Below are positions 57,457-64,000 of a stretch of 64,000 bases of DNA, in pieces. The stretch is from the NCBI RefSeq assembly GCF_035594125.1, contig NC_087158.1, forward strand, positions 727,001-791,000, written 5' to 3'. This DNA is from Scylla paramamosain. Lineage: Eukaryota > Arthropoda > Malacostraca > Decapoda > Portunidae. Under the pieces are notes generated by a model that did no database searches, had not been told where the DNA came from, and worked only from the letters and a program-made list of their open reading frames with translations. The position numbers and the translations under genes were made by a program. Position 1 is the stretch's first letter. The number at the start of each line of letters is the position of its first letter.

Positions 57457-58496
57457 ATACTCTATTTTGTAATACACAATACTCTTCCCTTCACCTTCAT
57501 TTCATACTTTGTAATTTTCTACTCTTTCAGTCAGGATTTTATAGGTAATATGTCTTATCAAGTATGCTTAAGAAATTCTTGATTCTTCTCTTTCAAGTTT
57601 TATGTGAGTATATCATCCATCTTCCTTCAACAACCATCTTCTTCCATCATTGTTTAATAATTTTGAAAGGAAGGTTTATATTTACATGGATCAACTTTGC
57701 TCTTGATGGTAACTTGCCAGGCAGTCATATGCACCTTGCCCTCCATACTTTTTGGTGTCTAAGTCTTCCCTCAGGACACCTCATGTGTTTTCTGGTCTGT
57801 CTACTACAGTTCTTTCTCTTCCATCACACTGCTTAGCACACTTCATCAGTCACCAACATCCTTCCTCTCCACACTGTCAAAGCTGTACCTTTCCTCATCC
57901 CTTCATGTGCTCAGGCCTAGATCTGCTTCTTAATGCATCACTTTACATGCTATTTCTCACTGTAGCATTCATTGCACATCCACCTCAAGTTGCCATGCTT
58001 TTTATCATCACACTGTACATAATCTCTAGGCTTGGTCATCTCTCACAGTTCAAGTTTCATTACTGCAAAACACCACATTTTTATACTCAAATAATACAAT
58101 GTACTTTTCATGTGCAAGGAAAACCCTCTCATCACTGGAGAACAATCAACTCCCTGAACTTCTGCCAGCCATTCCTCATGTCTACCTGCCTGTCTCCCTG
58201 CAGGCACTGAGCAGATCCTCCAGGTGATAATTCCTGTGTATCATGGAGGTTCACAGCCAGGCATAACACTTTTCATCCTTTTTAGGTCTTATTTTATCAG
58301 GCAAAGATGTATTTCTTAAGTAATATGCTTCAGTAGGAAGATAGTTATAATACACAGACCACTGGAGGACCTCCCTGCCAGACCAGGAATTGGCATAGCT
58401 GGTGGAGGGAAACTGAGAAGGCCTCCCTTCTATTTCACCCAAGTGACACCAAAGGCTTGCTTCTCTCAGTCTTGGCAAACTCCAGGTCTGTTTACC

Positions 58497-58808
58497 TTAT
58501 CGGTGGTGCATCAGTAAGTGGGCGGTGAGGGAACTCTTCTTGGTGGAGCGGAAGGAACAAAATGAACACGTGTATGGCTTCTCCCCTGTGTGGGTGCGCA
58601 CGTGCTTCCTCAGGTTTTCCATCTGGGTTGCTCTGAAGGGGCAGTGGGGGCAGGCAAAGGGCTTTTCCCCAGTGTGAATGCGAGCATGTTTCTTAAAGTT
58701 GGAGATGATGGGCGTCTGGTAAGGGCAGTGGGCACACTGGTGGATCTTGGAGGGATTCTTGACTGGGTTTGCCACACTGCTCCACCTGCCTTCCACCTCT
58801 GGCCTCAC
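58497..58808 (-). CDS. C2H2 zinc-finger 3'-terminal exon B (lola-type isoform exon)
   Basis: Open exon of 103 codons plus stop, beginning with GTG in phase 0 after a CCCCTACAG acceptor. Three fingers: [42 protein letters not shown] and [21 protein letters not shown], joined by two HTGEKP linkers. The short head ([20 protein letters not shown]) is unlike the heads of the neighbouring exons, as expected of alternative ends that share only the fingers. It has the same strand, same splice phase and same finger spacing as the exons on both sides. Confidence 0.82.
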   Translation of the reverse strand: MRPEVEGRWSSVANPVKNPSKIHQCAHCPYQTPIISNFKKHARIHTGEKPFACPHCPFRATQMENLRKHVRTHTGEKPYTCSFCSFRSTKKSSLTAHLLMHHR

Positions 58809-59689
58809 CTGTAGGGGAGGTGGACCTTAGTTACCAATCATTTATTGCTGCTGGCACAGTTTTCCATTTATCTAATGATATTTTTTTTAAATCTTATGCA
58901 GTAATAACAAAAATAAAGTACATGGCAGCTGTGAAAGACAGTGCCAATCCACTGTTTCTCAGCACACTTCCTGTGTTTCCTGATGGCACCTTGGTCCACA
59001 GCTGTCTCAGCTGAGTGGAAGGCACCATGTCAAGGAGTCACTGGTGCATCACTGCTCCTGTGGTCATCAGGTCATGAGGGAAGTAGCATCTATGGCAGGC
59101 AAACATTCAAAGATTTTGTGCAAAATTTCAATTTTAGAAATTTAGTTTACTTCAGAGAATATGGAGATGCAAGGTTTCTTTTCTATAGCAGATATGCTGA
59201 CTGCAGTAATTTCTTGAACAGAATCACAACAATAAATTTATAAAAAAAAGTATTCTACTTCCTTTCCATTGTTTGTACAGTGGTGTAGCCTTTCAGTGTT
59301 GGCTGTCCGGCTGAAGTAGCGATGATACTCTGAGTAATTTCCTCACACATATATAAGAACATCTTTAAGATCCACAATAGGAACAGTCGCATGACATGAG
59401 TTGTGTGTAAGTCTGTGAGAGTGAACATCTAATTGGCTTTGATTACTATTGGTGCAATAAGGAACAGAACACTTATGCCTCATTCCTTACATGACAGCAG
59501 ACCTTCCCGATTAACAACTCAGTCACGTAACTAATGCCGCTCACTCCCATCCCCATTAACATTTTCCTAAAACTTCCACTTTTCCATTTATCTCTATTTC
59601 TGATATGTCTCATCACACAAACACACAAACACACACACACACACACACACACATACACATACACATACACAAATGGGGTACAAGAGATA

Positions 59690-59920
59690 CAAGAGGACAT
59701 GGAAGGACAATTAAAAAGATAGTTACAGACAGAATATGAAAATGAACAGCTTTTCCCAGAGTAGTAGATATATGGAATGGATTGGATGAGAAAGTAGTGT
59801 GTGTAGAGATGATACATGAATTTAAGGCCATGTTACACACCATGAGACACAAAAAACAGGTCAGCTCGAGCATACCTCCCCTCCAGTACATTAAAACAAG
59901 GTAAATACAACTAGGAAAAT
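59690..59920 (+). mobile_element. LINE RT C-terminal fragment (different family)
   Basis: The plus frame reads AFPRVVDIWNGLDEKVVCVE, then MIHEFKAMLHTM, the usual RT C-terminal motif, and continues to about 59900. Two TGA codons upstream sit where Trp is expected (WKW), consistent with old TGG-to-TGA change. It lies between zinc-finger exons B and C. Confidence 0.6.
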
Positions 59921-59966
59921 ATGCACAGGTATGGATGCAAACAAACATACAATAAAATTGTCTACA

Positions 59967-60093
<127 letters not shown>

Positions 60094-60420
60094 ATTATGC
60101 TTAAACCAGCAAGGGACTGAGTGGGTGGAGGAAGTCTTTCAGTGTGAAATAAAAGGCATGGTATTGGTTAAGGTAGACCAAATGTGTAAGTGACGCCAAG
60201 AAAGTTACACTTCCCAAACAGACACACTGATGCTTGGCATATGTTGAACATGCAAGTGACATGACCAAAGAACAACCACGTCCTATTAAAAACTGGACAA
60301 ATGAGCCAAATTGAAAGGACAGGTCATCATCATCATCATCATTACCCCAACATCAAATATACAAGGTTACTCAAGTTTCAGGAACATGAAGGCAGATGTT
60401 TGATTGATCTAACTTCTGCC

Positions 60421-60765
60421 TGTGTAGCAGTGAGGGAAGCAAGCAGTTGGCAAGCTCAGATCAGCAGCAACCATGGAAATAATGACACAAGACAGTGCGA
60501 GATGCAACATTCTGGCAGTGAGTAAAAGATTCAAGAATGTTTGAGAAGGGGAGTCAATGAGATGAAAAGCTTTAGGCAAGCAGTTAGTAAGTTCAAATCA
60601 GCAGTAACCATGGAAATAATGACACAAGATAGTATGAGGTGCAACATTTTGGCAGTGAGTGAGAGATTCAAGAATGTTTGAGAAGGGGAGTCAATGAGAT
60701 GAAAAGCTTTAGATTTCTTCCTTGTTTAGGAGAACTGTGAGTTGAGCCTCCTATGAATGGCTCTT
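60421..60765 (-). mobile_element. LINE tail fragment carrying a tandem duplication
   Basis: On the plus strand, text such as GATGCAACATT, GGCAGTGAG and GAGATGAAAAGCTTT parallels the antisense of the LINE RT C-terminal region (compare 35580-35710). A unit of about 135 bp is present twice head-to-tail (about 60447-60576 and 60577-60710). Confidence 0.6.
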
Positions 60766-60787
60766 CCTTCTGCTGCACCATCTAATG

Positions 60788-60805
60788 ACACACACACACA
60801 CACAT

Positions 60806-60847
<42 letters not shown>
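60788..60847. repeat. CA microsatellite
   Basis: About 60 bp of CA with one TGA interruption, just past the duplicated LINE tail fragment. Confidence 0.95.
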
Positions 60848-60849
<2 letters not shown>

Positions 60850-61183
60850 GTCACCACTCACCAACACTTGGACACACAACAAACACATACACAGGCTTAC
60901 CAGAAGATCAATGTGTGAGTTTTCCAGCATGTTTCATGCAAATTCCAGTGGAAAAAACAAGCACAAAACTTAAACATTCTTTTACTTACATGAAAAGTTT
61001 AACACAATGAATGCAACTGATATTATAAGTGTTTCTTGCCTTTCAGTAAATACTGTACTGCTGCTATAACAAAGTTTAATTATGAAAATAACTACAGCAG
61101 CAGCACCACCACCACCACAGTCTTGCACAATGGCATTTGCTCTGCTTCACCAAGAGCAAGCCATGGCTGTGAGGAGGCAAGGT

Positions 61184-61558
61184 CTACAGTGAGCCAATTT
61201 TGGAGACATGACGGTGAAGGTGCCTGTTGAGGTTCCCCTTCATGGCAGTTTGGTATGGACACATGGGGCACGAGTAAGGCTTCTCCCCTGTGTGGGTGCG
61301 GATGTGCCTCCTCAGGTTGCTGGAGTCGATGGTCTCATAGTGGCAGTGTGGGCAGGTCTGTGGCCGCCTCCCCTTGTGTGAATAAAGGTGTCGCTTGAGC
61401 TCGTCGGGACAGTTGGCCTGGTATGAGCAGTGCAGACAGGTGAGGGGTGCATCCCACCCCTGAGAGTGACAATGGGCTGAGTACTGGGTATCGTGGCTCT
61501 CAGCTGGCTCATTGTTGTAGGCGGCAGCACCCATCGCATGCCCGCTGCTCGGCGACAC
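61184..61558 (-). CDS. C2H2 zinc-finger 3'-terminal exon C (lola-type isoform exon)
   Basis: Open exon of 124 codons plus stop, beginning with GTG in phase 0 after a CCCTCACAG acceptor. Three fingers: CLHCSYQANCPDELKRHLYSH, CPHCHYETIDSSNLRRHIRTH and CPMCPYQTAMKGNLNRHLHRH. The first linker is HKGRRPQT, not HTGEKP, so the first finger pair may bind DNA differently. The head has a His-rich region (SHDTQYSAHCHS). It is the exon nearest the right edge and probably the most 5' of the three in the transcript unit. Confidence 0.82.
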   Translation of the reverse strand: MSPSSGHAMGAAAYNNEPAESHDTQYSAHCHSQGWDAPLTCLHCSYQANCPDELKRHLYSHKGRRPQTCPHCHYETIDSSNLRRHIRTHTGEKPYSCPMCPYQTAMKGNLNRHLHRHVSKIGSL

Positions 61559-62714
61559 CTGTGAGGGATTGCCGGCAGGTCAGCACCACGTACATCTCAT
61601 CTCAAGGGGATCACACAGTCATGAGGGAAGGAAAGCAAGTCAAACCTCTCGTCATTACAACAGAGTTTTATTCCCATGACAGCGACATATGCCAAAACTC
61701 AGTCCTACCTGCAGTCTGAGTTACGTACATGTTTCCCTAATACTAACATGTCAGAAAATAATGAGTTGGTTGGCACAGCGGCCTCTGTACACACTAGAGA
61801 GATCCTTGGGAAGAGCATCAGGCAACAGTGAGCCAGGCAATGCATTAGTCTATGTATGCATTACAGATCATTAGGGACTTTTCATGCCATCCTCAGTTTT
61901 TCACATGTATGCCTGATGAAAACACCCACATGGTAATCTTATGCACCAGGTTTATTTGCTGGTTTCCTTACTGATCATAACATATTTCCTTTTAATGTAC
62001 TCTTGACTTTCCAAGGCAGATCACAGAAATACAGTAGCTTCTCAAAAATTTGCATGATTGCTTTCCATAATCATAAAATAATGAACCACGAATTTTACCT
62101 ATTAATATTCCTACAGGTAAAAATCAGTTGGTTTCTGAAAGCAAAAAATTTCACTTATAAAACTAGATAATTCGCTCACTAAATAAATAAAAATTTATAA
62201 AAATGTTTTGTACATCATAATTAAGACAACTTTCCCAATGCTTTGACTGTCATTCCTGTATTCATGCACATCAAAAGATCTGTGTGTGCTTTGGTCACAT
62301 TTTCATGAAGCACAAGTACAGGCTGACACACAATAATTCAGCCAACATGACTCTTTTGTTCAGCAGCACACTCTGCACATTGCAGACAACCCTTTGACCA
62401 GGTGTGTACAACTGGAAAAACTCTAACCTGGTATAAGAAATGGATGAAGAACAAAAAAAAACTGGTGAACAATTTTAACACCATAAAAGTGTTAATCCTT
62501 GGGTAAAAAAAAACACATATACACAGTTTAGCATTTTCATCGCTCAGGCTTATGCCAAGTTAGAGTTTTCTCAACAGCACCACATCTAAGCTCAATCCGA
62601 AGCCAGACTGAGTCAAGCTTCCCCTGTGAGTGGCTGACATGATTCAACCAACACCAGAAAGTTGCAGCAGGATAGTGTTAAGTCAACTTTGATGCATCTC
62701 TTGTTTACGTTCAC

Positions 62715-62992
<278 letters not shown>

Positions 62993-63761
62993 CAGAGGCA
63001 TTTTATAACACTTTTTTGACAGCACAGCACATGAGGAATGCATGCTGCCCTTGTAAGGAGTTATGAGCATGTTGCAGACAGACATGGGAAGATATTGTGA
63101 AGAAAATCTAAAATAATGAATGCTGTGGTGAATCCTGCCAGCACACTTATATGAGTGTTATGAATGAATGTGATATTAGTTGTCTGGAGTAATTACAAAA
63201 ACTTGTATGAAGACAGATGGGTTTATTCATAGAGATATTTGGTGAGGTATGAATTAATTCCTGAGGTGAAGCAATACCTTCACTGTATTTAGCCTCATTA
63301 AAATACTGTACTGTATTAACTTTTTTGTGTGGTGCAACATTCCACACACTCTGGAGCGCCTCCACTCATGACCACTTAGTGAAGTGACACCTTGTGGAGG
63401 ACTCAATGCTGTGAATGATCTGTGCTGTGCATTAAACCATGAAGACATAAACCAGCAATTTGGTCAATGCATTGTGGTAGGACAGTTAAGTGAGCTGTAC
63501 AAGTACTCACCTTTGGCCCAGACAGTCACAGAGCAGTGTTCTTCCCTACCATGCCGGCCTTCCTCACTAGATCTATACAGCATCACACCACACCACACCT
63601 CACTGCACTGCATGCTCTACTTATGGAACACAAAAATGCCTTTCATGCTCAGCATACACTCAAGCTTCTTCACAAAAAAAAATACTCAAAGCATTGGTAC
63701 TACATTTGAATATTATACATATGATTCTTAAGAATCTAAATACTTTTAAGTAGTATTCATT

Positions 63762-63837
63762 ACAAAAAATAAATAAATAAATAAAATAAAATAAATAAAT
63801 AGATAAATAAATAAATAAAATAAATAAATAAATAAAA
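63762..63837. repeat. AAATA-rich tract
   Basis: Irregular AAAT/AAATA units close to the right edge. Confidence 0.85.
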
Positions 63838-64000
63838 AATTACTCAGATTCTGAAAAAGTGAGTTTCTGAGGAGCTATTGTATCTTACTTTTAAGTCTTC
63901 ATTAGAATTTTCAAGGTGCCCAGCTCATCTGTATTTTCTTTTTTTGCCATGGCTGTATGGACAACAGAGCAAGAACACAAATAAAATTTTTAAAAAACCT

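Larger units (their letters stand above)
56294..58496 (-). other. Intron or 3' UTR sequence between zinc-finger exons A and B
   Basis: Holds AAT and CT microsatellites. A plus-strand open frame at 57752-58210 has no recognisable domain. The 3' UTR of the exon B isoform must lie near 58496 and leftward. Confidence 0.4.

Noticed and set aside
57752..58210. Plus-strand frame of 152 codons, Cys/His/Leu-rich.
   Set aside because: No domain or splice logic was found. It lies in AT-rich DNA inside the zinc-finger unit and looks like a chance frame.

Overview
This window is eukaryotic nuclear DNA, most likely from a decapod crustacean and possibly a crab. The genes have many short exons with GT-AG introns, long CT/GA, GT/CA, TA and TAC microsatellites are dense, and several degenerate families of non-LTR retrotransposon are present. 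The species assignment is inference; no species-diagnostic sequence was recognised. Nothing prokaryotic (operon, CRISPR array, insertion sequence) was seen.

Layout, left to right. (1) 277-4025, minus strand: the first seven coding exons of exocyst component 3 (Sec6), cut by the left edge. Its probable 5' leader intron (4046-8726) holds an antisense LINE copy. A GC-rich block at about 8727-9060 may hold its first exon and promoter. (2) 10762-16266, minus strand: a complete ten-exon RAD51B-type RecA/RAD51 paralog (386 aa), with a possible non-coding 5' exon ending at 16976. Upstream lie an ambiguous open stretch (17027-17428) and a five-unit minisatellite. (3) 17900-32900: gene-poor DNA with two decayed LINE copies, small inverted-repeat elements and many microsatellites. 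(4) 32969-53927, plus strand: a complete ABCC/MRP-type multidrug-resistance transporter in 31 coding exons (1564 aa). All splice phases join in frame. Intron 4 carries the best-preserved LINE copy, in antisense. (5) 55871-61558, minus strand: three separate C2H2 zinc-finger exons of three fingers each. All begin in phase 0 directly after an acceptor site and end in their own stop codon. This is the architecture of alternative 3'-terminal exons in lola-type BTB zinc-finger transcription factors. The shared 5' part would lie beyond the right edge.

The three main genes are unrelated housekeeping or transport functions: vesicle tethering, recombinational repair and drug/conjugate efflux. No joint pathway is implied. 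The zinc-finger cluster would serve as a source of DNA-binding variants for one regulator.

Most notable points: two introns that appear to use GC donor sites; splice sites lying inside or against expanded microsatellites; a triplicated exon tail in the transporter; one LINE copy that looks like a mosaic of two subfamilies; a roughly 200 bp family with imperfect terminal inverted repeats in at least eight places; and a second dispersed repeat whose end passes into ATAG or TA microsatellites.
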